DNA of 53,147 nt from Desulfuromonadaceae bacterium (GTDB lineage Bacteria; Desulfobacterota; Desulfuromonadia; Geobacterales; Pseudopelobacteraceae): assembly GCA_028683435.1 (NCBI GenBank), contig JAQUIG010000014.1, positions 1-53,147 of the forward strand, given 5' to 3'. Positions 8,171 to 19,534 of the stretch are shown in pieces; position 1 is the stretch's first letter; each line of letters starts with the position of its first letter. A model generated the notes under the pieces. It was given only the letters and a program-made list of their open reading frames with translations, did no database searches and was not told the origin of the DNA. Made by a program: the position numbers and the translations under genes.

Positions 8171-8920
8171 TCATTGAGAGAAATTGTCCTTCGAACTCCC
8201 CATCAGATGGATGAAGACTTCCTCAAGGCTCGGATTGGTCAACCCCGCTCCGGCAATCACCTCGGCCGGTGTGCCGCTGGTCAACAGGTTGCCATAGGAG
8301 AGATAGGCGAGTCGATCGCACCGTTCGGCTTCATCCATGTAGTGTGTGGTGATTAAAAATGTCAGTCCCTGACCGGCCAGTTCGTGTATCTGCTCCCAGA
8401 AGTCCCGGCGCGCTTTCGGATCTACCCCGGCGGTCGGTTCATCCAGCAGCAGCAGGCGAGGGTTGTGAATCAGGCAGGCCGCCAGGGCGAGGCGCTGTTT
8501 CCAGCCACCGGAAAGTTCACCGGCAAGCTGTTTCTGCCGTCCGGCAAGTCCCAACCGGTCGATGCTCTCCCGAACGGCTTCACGCCGGTTCTCGACGCCA
8601 TACATGCGCGCCACGAAATCAAGATTTTCAGCAATGCTCAGGTCTTCATAGAAACTGAAGCGCTGGGTCATGTAGCCGACCTGGCGCTTGATGGAATCGC
8701 TCTCCCTGATGATATCGAAACCGAGACAGGTGCCTTCCCCCCCGTCCGCATCAAGCAGTCCGCAGAGCATGCGGATGAAGGTGGTTTTGCCGCTGCCGTT
8801 CGGTCCGAGAAAGCCGTATACCTCCCCCCCGCGCACCTGCAGATCGATGCCGTTGACGACGGTGTGATCCCCGAATCGCTTGGTCATTCCGCGCACATCG
8901 ATAGCGAAGTTCCCTTTCAT
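8171..8920 (-). CDS. ABC exporter ATP-binding protein
   Basis: A 249-residue nucleotide-binding protein with Walker A GPNGSGKTT near residue 40, signature LSGGWKQRL near 140, and Walker B LLLLDEPTAGVD followed by the H-loop TTHYMDEAERC. The closest type is the DrrA/CcmA-like ATPase paired with ABC-2 permeases. Its start overlaps the stop of the upstream HlyD gene by 4 bases (ATGA), indicating translational coupling. With the permease and the membrane-fusion lipoprotein it should form a three-part efflux pump; substrate unknown. Confidence 0.93.
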   Translation of the reverse strand: MKGNFAIDVRGMTKRFGDHTVVNGIDLQVRGGEVYGFLGPNGSGKTTFIRMLCGLLDADGGEGTCLGFDIIRESDSIKRQVGYMTQRFSFYEDLSIAENLDFVARMYGVENRREAVRESIDRLGLAGRQKQLAGELSGGWKQRLALAACLIHNPRLLLLDEPTAGVDPKARRDFWEQIHELAGQGLTFLITTHYMDEAERCDRLAYLSYGNLLTSGTPAEVIAGAGLTNPSLEEVFIHLMGSSKDNFSQ

Positions 8921-9912
8921 GGTCCGGAACCGAGCTGGACATCCACCGGCTGCCCCGGGTGCAGCTGCACAGCGGTCGCCCGGTCGAAACCGATCTCAAT
9001 CATGTATACCAGTTTCTGCCGATTTTCCCGGCTGTAGATGACAGGCGGGGTGAACTCCGCTTGAGGCGAGACGAAAGCCACGGTGCCGGAAAACGACGCC
9101 CGCTCCCCGTCGACGGTTACCTGCACCCGGTCACCCTGATGGATTGTTGCGATTAGAGGTTGAGGCACGAATACCCGGACCTTGATGTTCTGCGGCGGCA
9201 GCAGGACAACGATCGGCCGCCCCGCAGCGATCCATTCCCCCGCGCGGTACAGTGTATCGAAAACCAGTCCGGCCTGCGGTGCACTCTGCCGCTTCTGTGC
9301 AAGATCCCATTCGCTCCTCGTCAGCGCCGCTTCCTGTGATCGTGCGCTTGCCTCGGCTGCCGCTATCTGATCCCTGCGCGCGCCGAGTTTTGCCGTGCTG
9401 AGCTCGGCTTCCAGCTGGGCCACACGCTGCCGCTCCTGATCGCGCACGGAGCGGAGCCGGTCAACATCCTGCAGCGGAACTACTTTGGCACGCAGCAGAC
9501 GTTCCTGACGAGCCAGCTCTTTTTCCGAAAATTGCAGCGCTGCCCGCGCCAGATTCAATTGCGCGGTACTCGATTCAATCTCGGTCGGCCGCTTCCCTTT
9601 CTTGATATCGGTCACTTGGGCCCGAATCTGCGCGAGTCGCAGTTTTGTTTCATCACGAGCGGTTTTCTCTGTGACACTCTCCAATTGAAAGAGTGGATCG
9701 CCTCCCTTGACCTGTGCACCCCGCTGCACGAAGAGCGTCTCCAGCCTCCCCGGTGTGGGAACTGAAATATAAACGAACTCTCCCTCGACATACCCCTGAA
9801 CCGTGTTGGAGCTTGCTGGCGTCCGGTTGCATCCAGCCATAATGCAGAACAGCGTCGCGATGATGCCTGGAAGTATGGTCTTCATTCGTTTAATGGAGGA
9901 TACTGTACTCAT
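8917..9912 (-). CDS. HlyD-family membrane-fusion lipoprotein
   Basis: A 331-residue periplasmic adaptor. ATG 9912 is supported by GAGGAAGG eight bases upstream; the internal ATG at 9885 has no such site. Residues about 12-28 form a signal peptide ending in the lipobox IMAGC, so it should be a lipoprotein. The biotinyl-lipoyl-like half motif (GRLETLFVQRGAQVKGGDPLF) is followed by a long alpha-helical hairpin rich in Arg, Glu and Ala (about 75-210) and a beta-barrel region (KVRVFVPQPL). It is the first gene of a coupled HlyD-ATPase-permease operon of the YbhG type. No TolC-like gene is in the window. Confidence 0.9.
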   Translation of the reverse strand: MSTVSSIKRMKTILPGIIATLFCIMAGCNRTPASSNTVQGYVEGEFVYISVPTPGRLETLFVQRGAQVKGGDPLFQLESVTEKTARDETKLRLAQIRAQVTDIKKGKRPTEIESSTAQLNLARAALQFSEKELARQERLLRAKVVPLQDVDRLRSVRDQERQRVAQLEAELSTAKLGARRDQIAAAEASARSQEAALTRSEWDLAQKRQSAPQAGLVFDTLYRAGEWIAAGRPIVVLLPPQNIKVRVFVPQPLIATIHQGDRVQVTVDGERASFSGTVAFVSPQAEFTPPVIYSRENRQKLVYMIEIGFDRATAVQLHPGQPVDVQLGSGP

Positions 9913-10064
9913 GGAATGACCTTCCTCTTTTCAGTGACTTCACAACGTCGTATTCTAACATTTATCAGTAATAGAGCAAGCAGAGCGGTCCCATTCCTGT
10001 ATGGAACGAAACATTTCCTCCACACACTTGCCCATTTCAGCCCTACTATGCTACAACAGCTCCC

Positions 10065-12014
10065 ATGCTCCAACTCATAAACCTATCCAAAAACTTCGCC
10101 GGCAAGCCGCTCTTCACCGACATCTCCTGGCACCTTAAAAAGGGTGAACGGGTGGCGCTGGTCGGCGAGAACGGCGCCGGTAAATCGACGCTGATGAAGA
10201 TCATCGCTGGTTTGACCGAACCGTCATCGGGCGAGATCCAGTTCGCCCGGGGGGCCAAGGCGTCCTATCTGCCGCAGGACGGCATTGTCACGTCCGGTCA
10301 GAGTCTGTTCCATGAAGCCCGCTCCGCGCTCTCCGAACTGCTGGCGATGGAGGAAGAGCTGCACCGGATCGGGCTCGATCTGGAACGGCTCCCGCACGAT
10401 TCCCCTGAACACGATCAGATTCTGACGCGGTACGGCGAACTGCAGGAACAGTTCCGCCACGGTGGCGGCTATACGATGGAGGCAGAAATCGGCACCGTAT
10501 TAAAGGGGCTCGGTTTTGTGCAATCCGACTGGGGGCGCGACTGCGGAGAATTCTCCGGCGGCTGGCAGATGCGCATCGCTCTGGCCCGTCTGCTGCTGCA
10601 GAAGCCGGATGTCCTGCTGCTGGACGAGCCGACCAACCATCTCGATCTCGAGGCGCGCAACTGGCTGGAGGCGTATCTCTGCGCTTATCCCGGTTCGGTG
10701 GTTCTCGTTTCCCACGACCGCTACTTCATGGACAGCGTCTGCAGCCGCATTGCCGAGGTCTGGAACCACACTCTGGCGGATTATCATTGCAATTATTCCC
10801 GCTATCTTCTGCAGCGGGAAGAACGGGTCACCGCCTTGCGGAATGCCAAGCGTATTCAGGATGAGGAGGTTGAAAAAACCGAGGATTTTATCCGCCGTTT
10901 CCGTTATCAGGCCAACAAAGCTTCACAGGTGCAATCGCGGGTCAAACAGCTCGAAAAGGTGGAGCGGATCGTGCTCCCGCCCGAGCGGAAACGTATCCGC
11001 TTCCAGTTCCCGGAAGCGCCAAAGAGCGGCAAGAGCGTCGTCGAACTGAAGGAGTTAACCCGTTCGTTTGGCGACCATGTCGTCCTGAACAAGATTGATC
11101 TGAACATCGAAAAAGGTGAGCGGGTCGCGCTGGTGGGACACAACGGCGCCGGTAAATCGACTCTGATGGCGGTACTGGCCGGGGGAGAGTTTCAGGGGGG
11201 GGAGCGGATCATCGGGCACAATGTAGCGATGGATTATTTCGCCCAGGATCAGGCCAATGCTCTGGATCAGAGCCGCACGGCCTACGATGAACTTTATGCG
11301 GAAGCGCCGTACGACATGGTGCCGAAGCTGCGCGACATTCTCGGCGCCTTTCTCTTCTCGGGGGATGACATCCACAAAAAGGTCAGCGTCCTTTCCGGCG
11401 GGGAGCGGAACCGTCTGGCCCTCGCCAAGATGCTGCTCCGCCCCTCCAACCTGTTGCTGATGGACGAACCGACCAACCATCTCGATCTGAACAGCAAGGA
11501 GGTGCTGCTGGATGCTTTGAAGAGTTTCGACGGCACGGTGGTGTTCGTTTCCCATGACCGCTACTTTGTCAACGCCCTGGCGACGCGGGTGGTTGAGGTA
11601 GAGGGGGGAGGCGTCGAAAATTATTTCGGCGATTATGAATATTATCTGGGGAAGAAGGCGGGAACGTCCGCTGCTGCGATCACTGCGCCTGCAATCCTTG
11701 ACTCAATCTCACCGGAAGCAGCCGGCGCTGCTTCTCCGGCACTGCTGCCTCCTCAAAACAAGGAAGTGCGCCTGAAGGACCGGGAAGAGGAAAAACGGCG
11801 CAAGCGGGAGGATCAATCCCGCCAGAAGCGGATGGGTGAGGTTGAGGCAGAGATTGCAAAGGTAGAAAAGGAGCTGGCGGTGTTGGAGCGCGAGATGAAT
11901 GCGCCCGGTTTCTTCGATGACCCGGAGCGGGGACTGCAGGGGGGTGAGCGTCACGCCGGGTTGAATACCAGATTGGAAGAGTTGTATGGGGAGTGGGAAG
12001 GTCTTTCTGTTTGA
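10065..12014 (+). CDS. ABC-F family ATPase
   Basis: A 649-residue protein with two ABC ATPase domains and no membrane segment, the ABC-F arrangement of ribosome-acting translation factors. Domain 1: Walker A GENGAGKST, signature FSGGWQMRI, Walker B LLLDEPTNHLDL. Domain 2: GHNGAGKST, LSGGERNRL, LLMDEPTNHLDL. The linker (about 240-320) is rich in Arg, Lys and Gln, as in P-site tRNA interaction motifs. A charged coiled coil closes the chain. No clear Shine-Dalgarno precedes ATG 10065. It is 11 bases upstream of the lyase gene. The closest type I can suggest is the YheS/YdiF class, with moderate certainty. Confidence 0.9.
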   Translation: MLQLINLSKNFAGKPLFTDISWHLKKGERVALVGENGAGKSTLMKIIAGLTEPSSGEIQFARGAKASYLPQDGIVTSGQSLFHEARSALSELLAMEEELHRIGLDLERLPHDSPEHDQILTRYGELQEQFRHGGGYTMEAEIGTVLKGLGFVQSDWGRDCGEFSGGWQMRIALARLLLQKPDVLLLDEPTNHLDLEARNWLEAYLCAYPGSVVLVSHDRYFMDSVCSRIAEVWNHTLADYHCNYSRYLLQREERVTALRNAKRIQDEEVEKTEDFIRRFRYQANKASQVQSRVKQLEKVERIVLPPERKRIRFQFPEAPKSGKSVVELKELTRSFGDHVVLNKIDLNIEKGERVALVGHNGAGKSTLMAVLAGGEFQGGERIIGHNVAMDYFAQDQANALDQSRTAYDELYAEAPYDMVPKLRDILGAFLFSGDDIHKKVSVLSGGERNRLALAKMLLRPSNLLLMDEPTNHLDLNSKEVLLDALKSFDGTVVFVSHDRYFVNALATRVVEVEGGGVENYFGDYEYYLGKKAGTSAAAITAPAILDSISPEAAGAASPALLPPQNKEVRLKDREEEKRRKREDQSRQKRMGEVEAEIAKVEKELAVLEREMNAPGFFDDPERGLQGGERHAGLNTRLEELYGEWEGLSV

Positions 12015-12025
12015 AGGAGGTAATC

Positions 12026-13420
12026 ATGGCCACACGCATTGAAAAAGATTCCATGGGGGAGATGTCCGTTCCGGCTGAGGCCTACTACGGAGCACAGACC
12101 GCCCGGGCGGTACAGAATTTTCCGATTTCCGGCTTGAAGCCGCACCCGGCCTTTGTCTGGGGGACAGTGATCATCAAGAGGTGCGCGGCTCAGGCCAATA
12201 TCTCTACCGGCAGGCTGGCGGCCGAGATCGGTGACGCCATCGTGGCCGCTGCCGATGAGGTGCTTGCCGGGGCGCTGGCCGACCAGTTCGTGGTCGATCC
12301 CTTTCAGGCCGGGGCCGGGACATCGCATAACATGAACGCCAACGAGGTGCTGGCCAATCGCGCACTGGAGCTTCTGGGGCGCGAGCGGGGCGACTTCTCC
12401 ACCCTCCACCCGAATGACCATGTCAACATGGCCCAATCCACCAACGATGTCATTCCGACTGCGATCCGTCTCGCCTCACTGGAGATGCTCGACCCGCTGC
12501 TGGAGGCGCTTGAGGTGTTGGAGATGGCGCTGGCCGCCAAGGGGAATGAGTTCCATCATATCCTCAAATCGGGGCGAACGCATCTGCAGGATGCCGTACC
12601 GATCCGGATGGGGCAGGAGTTCGGCGCATACGCCGCCGCGATCCGGAAGAACCGCGAGGGGCTGGAGGCATGTATTCCGGCGCTGCTGGAACTCGGGATC
12701 GGCGGCACCGCCGTCGGCACCGGTCTGAACGCCGAACCTGCTTACATCACCGCCATGATCGAAGAGCTGACACTTGCCACCGGTTTCCCGCTGGTTGCCA
12801 GCGCTGACCTGTTCGAGGCGATGCAGAACATGGACCCCTTTCTGGCTCTCTCCTCTGCGTTACGCCGCACGGCGGTCAACCTCGGGCGGATTGCTAATGA
12901 TCTGCGGCTGCTGGCTTCCGGGCCACGAACCGGCCTGGACGAAATCCGTCTCCCCGCCATCCAGCCCGGCTCATCGATCATGCCGGGGAAGATAAACCCC
13001 TCCATGGCCGAGATGGTCAACATGGTCTGCTTCCAAGTCATGGGATGCGATCAGGCAATCATGCTGGCGACTCAGGCGGGGCAGTTGGAGCTGAATGTGA
13101 TGATGCCGCTAATCTCCTGGAACCTGACTTTTTCAATGGAAATACTCAAGAATTGCGTGCAGAAATTTACCGAATCCTGTATAAACGAAATGACTGCCAA
13201 CGAAGAACGCTGCCGCCACTATCTGGAGACCTCGCTCGGCCTGGTGACGGTACTGGCGCCGTACATCGGCTACAACGCCTCGGCCGCCATCGCCAAGGAA
13301 TCGGTCGCCAGCGGCAGGAGCATTCGTGAAATCGTACTGGAGCAGGGTCTGATGACCGCCGGAGAATTGGACGAGGTCATGCAGCCGGAGCACCTGACGA
13401 AGCCGGGGCTGCCGAAGTAA
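12026..13420 (+). CDS. aspA: Aspartate ammonia-lyase (aspartase/fumarase superfamily)
   Basis: A 464-residue cytosolic enzyme started at ATG 12026 behind a strong AAGGAGG. It carries the superfamily signature GSSIMPGKINP near residue 320 with the catalytic Ser loop, and the earlier blocks GAGTSHNMNANEV and NDHVNMAQSTND. Aspartase and class II fumarase are hard to separate by eye. Aspartase is favoured by LQDAVP (fumarases usually have DATP), the MVNMVCFQVMG block, and the C-terminal CINEMTAN, which matches aspartase CINGITAN. The reaction would be aspartate to fumarate plus ammonia, feeding the TCA cycle. Fumarase (fumC) remains possible. It probably shares a transcript with the ABC-F gene upstream. 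Confidence 0.75.
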   Translation: MATRIEKDSMGEMSVPAEAYYGAQTARAVQNFPISGLKPHPAFVWGTVIIKRCAAQANISTGRLAAEIGDAIVAAADEVLAGALADQFVVDPFQAGAGTSHNMNANEVLANRALELLGRERGDFSTLHPNDHVNMAQSTNDVIPTAIRLASLEMLDPLLEALEVLEMALAAKGNEFHHILKSGRTHLQDAVPIRMGQEFGAYAAAIRKNREGLEACIPALLELGIGGTAVGTGLNAEPAYITAMIEELTLATGFPLVASADLFEAMQNMDPFLALSSALRRTAVNLGRIANDLRLLASGPRTGLDEIRLPAIQPGSSIMPGKINPSMAEMVNMVCFQVMGCDQAIMLATQAGQLELNVMMPLISWNLTFSMEILKNCVQKFTESCINEMTANEERCRHYLETSLGLVTVLAPYIGYNASAAIAKESVASGRSIREIVLEQGLMTAGELDEVMQPEHLTKPGLPK

Positions 13421-13433
13421 AAAAACCTCCCCG

Positions 13434-13457
13434 TCCCTCCCCTTGTCAAGGGAGGGG
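13434..13457. repeat. GC-rich hairpin with one bulge
   Basis: CCCTCCCCTT pairs with AAGGGAGGG around a GTC loop, with one bulged C. It lies just after the lyase stop and before the NFU gene's ribosome site. There is no T-run after it on the plus strand, so it is a poor terminator. Short hairpins of this composition are sometimes dispersed intergenic repeats; copy number cannot be tested here. Confidence 0.4.
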
Positions 13458-13492
13458 GTTGGTGAACACCACATACAAAGGAGAATGAACAG

Positions 13493-13714
13493 ATGAAAGA
13501 AGAAGTACTGAGGGTTCTTGAACAGATACGCCCCATGCTGCAGAACGATGGGGGAGATGTTGAGCTGGTTGAAGTCACGGATGACGGTATTGTCAAGGTT
13601 CGCCTGAAGGGCGCTTGCGGCAGTTGCCCGATGTCCACGATGACCCTGAAGATGGGGATCGAAGCCGCCATGAAGGAACAGGTCCCGGGCGTAAAGGAAG
13701 TCGTTCAGGTCTGA
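13493..13714 (+). CDS. NFU (NifU C-terminal domain) Fe-S scaffold protein
   Basis: A 73-residue protein consisting only of the NFU domain: [13 protein letters not shown] start ([14 protein letters not shown]), then the cluster-binding CGSCP (about residues 42-46) and [11 protein letters not shown]. Pairs of such domains hold a [4Fe-4S] cluster at the CxxC of two subunits and hand it to client enzymes. AAAGGAG precedes the ATG. Followed by a strong terminator. A generic carrier would suit a genome with many Fe-S proteins. Confidence 0.93.
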   Translation: MKEEVLRVLEQIRPMLQNDGGDVELVEVTDDGIVKVRLKGACGSCPMSTMTLKMGIEAAMKEQVPGVKEVVQV

Positions 13715-13736
13715 TCTAGGCAACAGACAAAAATCT

Positions 13737-13778
13737 CAAACGCTCCTTCGGGTAATGCTGACAGGAGCGTTTGTTTTT
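13737..13778 (+). terminator. Rho-independent terminator after NFU gene
   Basis: CAAACGCTCCT (13737-13747) pairs perfectly with AGGAGCGTTTG (13763-13773), followed by TTTTT. It closes the transcript containing the ABC-F, lyase and NFU genes. Confidence 0.9.
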
Positions 13779-13865
13779 AGTAAGTTAGAAGCTGTTTTCT
13801 GCGTTATGTTGCAGAAAATAACTTCGTTAACGCACTTATCCTGCTTGTCAGGGTTAGGAGTTTAC

Positions 13866-14084
13866 ATGGTCTTGATTCGCCCCGGTCACTATCGGCACTA
13901 CAAAGGTAACGAATACGAAGTGATTGATACTGCCCGTCACAGTGAGACCGAAGAGGAAATGGTCGTCTATCGCAAGCTATATGGCGATCATTCGTTGTGG
14001 GTCAGGCCGCTTGGCATGTTTGTTGAGGATGTACAGGTGAATGGGCAGACTGTGCCGCGCTTCGAATGGGTAGGGGAAATTTGA
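13866..14084 (+). CDS. DUF1653 domain protein
   Basis: A 72-residue protein. ATG 13866 is chosen because TAGGAG precedes it and the DUF1653 pattern begins at once: RPGHYRHYKGNEYEVID, then ETEEEMVVYRKLYGD, LWVRPLGMF and a terminal FEWVGE. An earlier frame opening at 13755 lies over the terminator and is not credible. The family is widespread, small and cytosolic with no assigned function. It sits between NFU and uup without obvious functional linkage. Confidence 0.85.
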   Translation: MVLIRPGHYRHYKGNEYEVIDTARHSETEEEMVVYRKLYGDHSLWVRPLGMFVEDVQVNGQTVPRFEWVGEI

Positions 14085-14163
14085 AAGCTGAACATGCAAA
14101 TTCCCCCAATAGCACTTGTATTATAAAAACTACCCTGTAAAGAGACTAATTAATGAGGTATTC

Positions 14164-16056
<1,893 letters not shown>

Positions 16057-16062
16057 CCTCGC

Positions 16063-17265
16063 TTATTCCACAACCGGCATTCGCAGCAGCAGCGTGGCCA
16101 CTCCGAAGGCTGCCAGTAGCAGCAATGTAATCATCGCTACCACCCCGTTCCAGCCGAAGTTCAGCCAGAACATCCCCCCCACCGTGCCGGAAATGCTTGA
16201 ACCGAGATAGTATGAGAAGAGGTAGAGCGACGATGCCTGGGCCTTGGCTGTCTTGGCACGCCTGCCGACCCAGCTGGATGCGATTGCGTGGGCGCTGAAG
16301 AAGCCGCAGGTGAAAACACCCACGCCGGCCACGATGGCGGGGAGCGATCCGGAGAGCGTGATGGCTGTTCCCGTCAGCATGACACAAAGAGCCAGCCGAA
16401 TCATGAAGGGTCGCCCAAAGCGGTGAATCAGGCCGCCGACCGCTCCGGAGCTGAACGAACCGAGCAGGTAGACGAGAAAGATCAGGCTGACCTGGTAATT
16501 GCTGAGATTGTAGGGGGCGGCCAGGAGACGGAAGCCGATGTAGTTGTAGAGGGAGATGAAGCCCCCCATCGAAAGAAAAGCCAGCGCGTAAAGGCAGAGC
16601 AGGCCGGGGTCGTGCAGGTGCTGGAACAGCGAGGTGAACAGGTAACGGAGCTGGAACGGCCGCTGACGGAAGTTGGTGGAGGGGGGGAGGCTTTTGATGA
16701 ATACGAGCGTGAGCAGCAGGCTGAAGGCGCCGATGATGGCGATGGCACTGTGCCAGGGGACATATTCGCAGAGCAGCGCCGATCCTATCCGGCCGGTCAT
16801 TCCCCCCAGCGCGTTGCCGCTGATATAAAGCCCCATGGCATGGCCGATTGACTGCGCATCCATCTCCTCACCGAGATAGGCCATCGCGACCGAGGGGACA
16901 CCGGCCAGCACGAGACCCTGCAGCAGCCGCAGCGTCAGGAGGGATTGAAACGAGTGACTGAAGAGCGTCGCCACTGCCAGCAGCGACGTCAGGAAGAGCG
17001 CCACGGCCATGACCCGTCGTCGCCCCAGAGTTTCGGATACGGTGCCGGCAATCAGCATGCCGACCGCCAGAGCGACCGTCGCAAAAGAGAGCGGCAAGCT
17101 GGCCACGGCGGGCGATACGCCAAACTCCTTTGCAAAAATCGGGAGAAGCGGCTGAACATCATAGAGGGTTATAAAGGTGACGAAACCGGCACAGAACAGG
17201 GCTACGTTGATACGCCTGAACTCTGAGGTGCCGACCCGGACCTGCCCTTCGGTAACTGCAGCCAT
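16063..17265 (-). CDS. MFS transporter, YnfM-like
   Basis: A 400-residue inner-membrane protein with twelve predicted hydrophobic segments. The first (VALFCAGFVTFITLYDVQPL) and the cytoplasmic loop GTVSETLGRRRVM between segments 2 and 3 fit the drug-efflux major facilitator branch, near YnfM. A charged central loop (about 195-210) separates two halves. Proton-driven export is likely, substrate unknown. It stands alone, convergent with uup and 80 bases after the lipoprotein gene on the same strand. Confidence 0.88.
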   Translation of the reverse strand: MAAVTEGQVRVGTSEFRRINVALFCAGFVTFITLYDVQPLLPIFAKEFGVSPAVASLPLSFATVALAVGMLIAGTVSETLGRRRVMAVALFLTSLLAVATLFSHSFQSLLTLRLLQGLVLAGVPSVAMAYLGEEMDAQSIGHAMGLYISGNALGGMTGRIGSALLCEYVPWHSAIAIIGAFSLLLTLVFIKSLPPSTNFRQRPFQLRYLFTSLFQHLHDPGLLCLYALAFLSMGGFISLYNYIGFRLLAAPYNLSNYQVSLIFLVYLLGSFSSGAVGGLIHRFGRPFMIRLALCVMLTGTAITLSGSLPAIVAGVGVFTCGFFSAHAIASSWVGRRAKTAKAQASSLYLFSYYLGSSISGTVGGMFWLNFGWNGVVAMITLLLLAAFGVATLLLRMPVVE

Positions 17266-17345
17266 TCACTCTCCCTTTCAGAGATGTACGCCCGTGTCAA
17301 ACAATAGCAAAAAACAGGGCTACATAACCTGCTGCCGTACCTTCT

Positions 17346-18227
17346 TTATTCTCTGCGGTCCATTTTACGATGTTTCCCACGAAACTCGGGACGGTGGATT
17401 TTCCCATCATAGCGCGCTCTGTCGTGCGAATATCGTCTGTACTCCACATCTCGGGAATGGCGGACATTGCTAATCCCGAAATTGAACAAAACCGTGGGGA
17501 GATATCTCCTGGTAGCAAGTTCCCACGGGCCGTTATAATAAGGTCCACGATACCAGCGCCCGCCGTAAAAGTAGAAGTAGTCCGAACCGGTGTAGACCAG
17601 GTCATACGGGACTCCAACGGCAACATACATATTGAGTGCAGGTGAATAAATGAACTGTGGCGCTTCATTAACATAAATTTCTTCCGGAGATGGGTACTGC
17701 TCCGACTCGGAATAAACCTCGGGTGGGACCAGCTCTTCTGCTGGAGCAGTGGTCGGCGGTGGCGGTGGTGCAGCGACTGCTATGCGGGGGTGATACCCGG
17801 GCACCTGATTCCCGTAGGTGTACATGCACTGGACATAGGTATTGTCATATCTGCGCTGGGCCTCTCTGCCATAAACCTGACCCGCTTCTGAGCCTGAAGC
17901 CGTACCTAAAAGAAGTCCGGTTGCAGCACCGACAAGGGCACCTCCTCCGGCGCGGCCTGAGGCTGAACCGATGGCGGCACCCAACCCCGCCCCCATTGCT
18001 GTCCCCGTAACTGCTCCTGTAGCAACATTGCTTTCATAGGTTTCTTGTGCTGACATTCCGAGATGCTGTTCCGCCCACTGTCTGCAGATCGCGTCTTCAG
18101 CCCGGAAGGTGTCAAAAGACTTCCCCTCTGCCGGTAGAACTCTGACGCTTGGTCCAGTTGGAAGAGTGGCACAGCTGCTCAAAACCAACAGCAAAAGCAA
18201 GGGGGTGATTTTTGGTAGTAATCGCAT
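17346..18227 (-). CDS. Glycine-zipper lipoprotein with C-terminal YNGPW module
   Basis: A 293-residue envelope protein. ATG 18227 has GAGGAGG upstream; the longer frame to 18266 lacks a site. A signal peptide ends in VLSSC, so it is a predicted lipoprotein. Residues about 75-125 are a glycine zipper (GAGLGAAIGSASGRAGGGALVG written in two overlapping GxxxG runs), like outer-membrane Gly-zipper proteins. After a proline-rich stretch, the C-terminus (about 200-293) has VPYDLVYTGSDYFYFYGGRW and YNGPWELATRRYLP. The same module occurs in the secreted protein at 19568-20119. Cell-envelope role inferred; no enzyme motif seen. Confidence 0.75.
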   Translation of the reverse strand: MRLLPKITPLLLLLVLSSCATLPTGPSVRVLPAEGKSFDTFRAEDAICRQWAEQHLGMSAQETYESNVATGAVTGTAMGAGLGAAIGSASGRAGGGALVGAATGLLLGTASGSEAGQVYGREAQRRYDNTYVQCMYTYGNQVPGYHPRIAVAAPPPPPTTAPAEELVPPEVYSESEQYPSPEEIYVNEAPQFIYSPALNMYVAVGVPYDLVYTGSDYFYFYGGRWYRGPYYNGPWELATRRYLPTVLFNFGISNVRHSRDVEYRRYSHDRARYDGKIHRPEFRGKHRKMDRRE

Positions 18228-18306
18228 CGTTTTTACCTCCTCAATTCCGGCAGTATTTTCCGCCATCTCTCAATTGTAATCAGTTGATCTTGGATTCAAT
18301 CATATC

Positions 18307-18335
18307 ATAATAATATGAGGTAAAGACGGAGTAAA
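18307..18335 (-). promoter_or_regulatory. Candidate sigma-70 promoter for the glycine-zipper lipoprotein
   Basis: On the minus strand TTTACT (18330-18335), a 17-base spacer and TATTAT (18307-18312). A second TATTAT overlaps by three bases (18310-18315). Located about 80 bases before the start codon. The rest of the 251-base gap between this gene and the hydrolase stop (18228-18478) shows no convincing gene. Confidence 0.45.
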
Positions 18336-18478
18336 TAGACAATTTTATTGTGCGGCGAACCTTTTTTCAGTCTGTCTTTATCCATTTGTTTTGTTTCTGC
18401 AGCATTGGAACCACATAGGAATTGCCAACTGTCGGAACGTATGTGCTGCTCTTGAAGTTGGTCCATTCCAAAGTCAAA

Positions 18479-19339
18479 TCACAACGTGTCGATAAATGCG
18501 GCGATTGCCGCATGAACCTTTTCAGATCCTTCTCCGGCAAGAATCCCATGCCGGTTGAAATCGAAGGAAAGATACCGCTTGTTTTCCGATCCGATGCGAT
18601 TGAACATGAGTTCTGTCCCTTTGTGATTGACGATCGGATCCCCCTTTGCCTGCATGATCAGGGTCGGCACCTTCACCTCTGTCAGACGCCGTTCAAGGCC
18701 TTTCATGAATCGCTCCATCTGCGACAGCGCCGCGAGCGGAACCCGCGCATAGTTGATCAGCGGGCGTTCTGAGCTGCGCTCGGTGTATTCTTTTGTCGCT
18801 CCGTGGCAGTGAATCATATCCATGAATCTGTTCCAGGAGGTGACAGTCGCTGCAAAGCGACTCGAAAAATTCCGCAGACGAAAGGGTGGTGAAACCGCAA
18901 AAATTCCTGCAGGGGCCCTCATACGCGCTGCCGCGTCCAGCGCCAGACCGCCGCCGAAAGAAAAGCCGCCAATTACGACCCGCAGGCAGAGGGCACTCAT
19001 CAAGGCATAGCCACAATCAACCGATTCAACCCAGTCTCGCCCGTTGCGGGTGGCAAGATCTTCAGGGGCGGTCCCGTGCCCGCGGAGGCGGACGCAGTAG
19101 ACCCAGAATCCTTTGTCGTGAAGATATGCTGCAAGCTCAGCCATTTCGCGGGGTGATGCCAGAAAACCGTGTACCAGTACAACGCCCAGTCGCCTGGAAG
19201 TGCCCTCCAGCAGAAACGGTGCGCCGACAGTTCGCTCTTTGGATTCTTCAGGGCGGTAGAAGCGGGAGTAGTCGGCTTCAAACTGATCCTCGCCCTGGCG
19301 CTGCAGGCCATCACTGGTCATGCTATGAATATCGGACAT
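18479..19339 (-). CDS. Alpha/beta hydrolase (carboxylesterase / monoacylglycerol-lipase-like)
   Basis: A 286-residue soluble enzyme. GAGGTG precedes ATG 19339. The fold is clear: oxyanion segment LVHGFLASPREM (about 54-66), VRLRGHG (about 82-88), nucleophile elbow GFSFGG (Ser near 119), acid Asp in QAKGDPIV (near 232) and catalytic His in NRHGIL (near 260). This order matches the serine hydrolases acting on short-chain or monoacyl esters (Est30-like). No signal peptide, so cytosolic. Flanked by two envelope proteins that share a domain; a functional link is not evident. Confidence 0.88.
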   Translation of the reverse strand: MSDIHSMTSDGLQRQGEDQFEADYSRFYRPEESKERTVGAPFLLEGTSRRLGVVLVHGFLASPREMAELAAYLHDKGFWVYCVRLRGHGTAPEDLATRNGRDWVESVDCGYALMSALCLRVVIGGFSFGGGLALDAAARMRAPAGIFAVSPPFRLRNFSSRFAATVTSWNRFMDMIHCHGATKEYTERSSERPLINYARVPLAALSQMERFMKGLERRLTEVKVPTLIMQAKGDPIVNHKGTELMFNRIGSENKRYLSFDFNRHGILAGEGSEKVHAAIAAFIDTL

Positions 19340-19534
19340 GAAGTGGCACCTCTCACATAAGTTGCGGCTTGTGCCGACAGAGTCACCGGGACGATAACGG
19401 CCATGCTGCCTGTTCCGAGTTTAGCCTATGTTGCCGACGAGCGCAAACAGCTTGTTTACTACATCACCGTATCTATACCCTCTTCCGGTGCCCTGTGCCT
19501 AATTGGAATAAATCGGGACTTAAACTGCTAAATG

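Noticed and set aside
13434-13457. Hairpin after the lyase gene as a rho-independent terminator
   Set aside because: There is no T-run on the plus strand and the stem has a bulge. The true terminator is after the NFU gene.
18367-18549. 60-codon minus-strand frame between the hydrolase and the lipoprotein genes
   Set aside because: It overlaps the hydrolase 3' end, lacks a ribosome site and has no recognisable motif.
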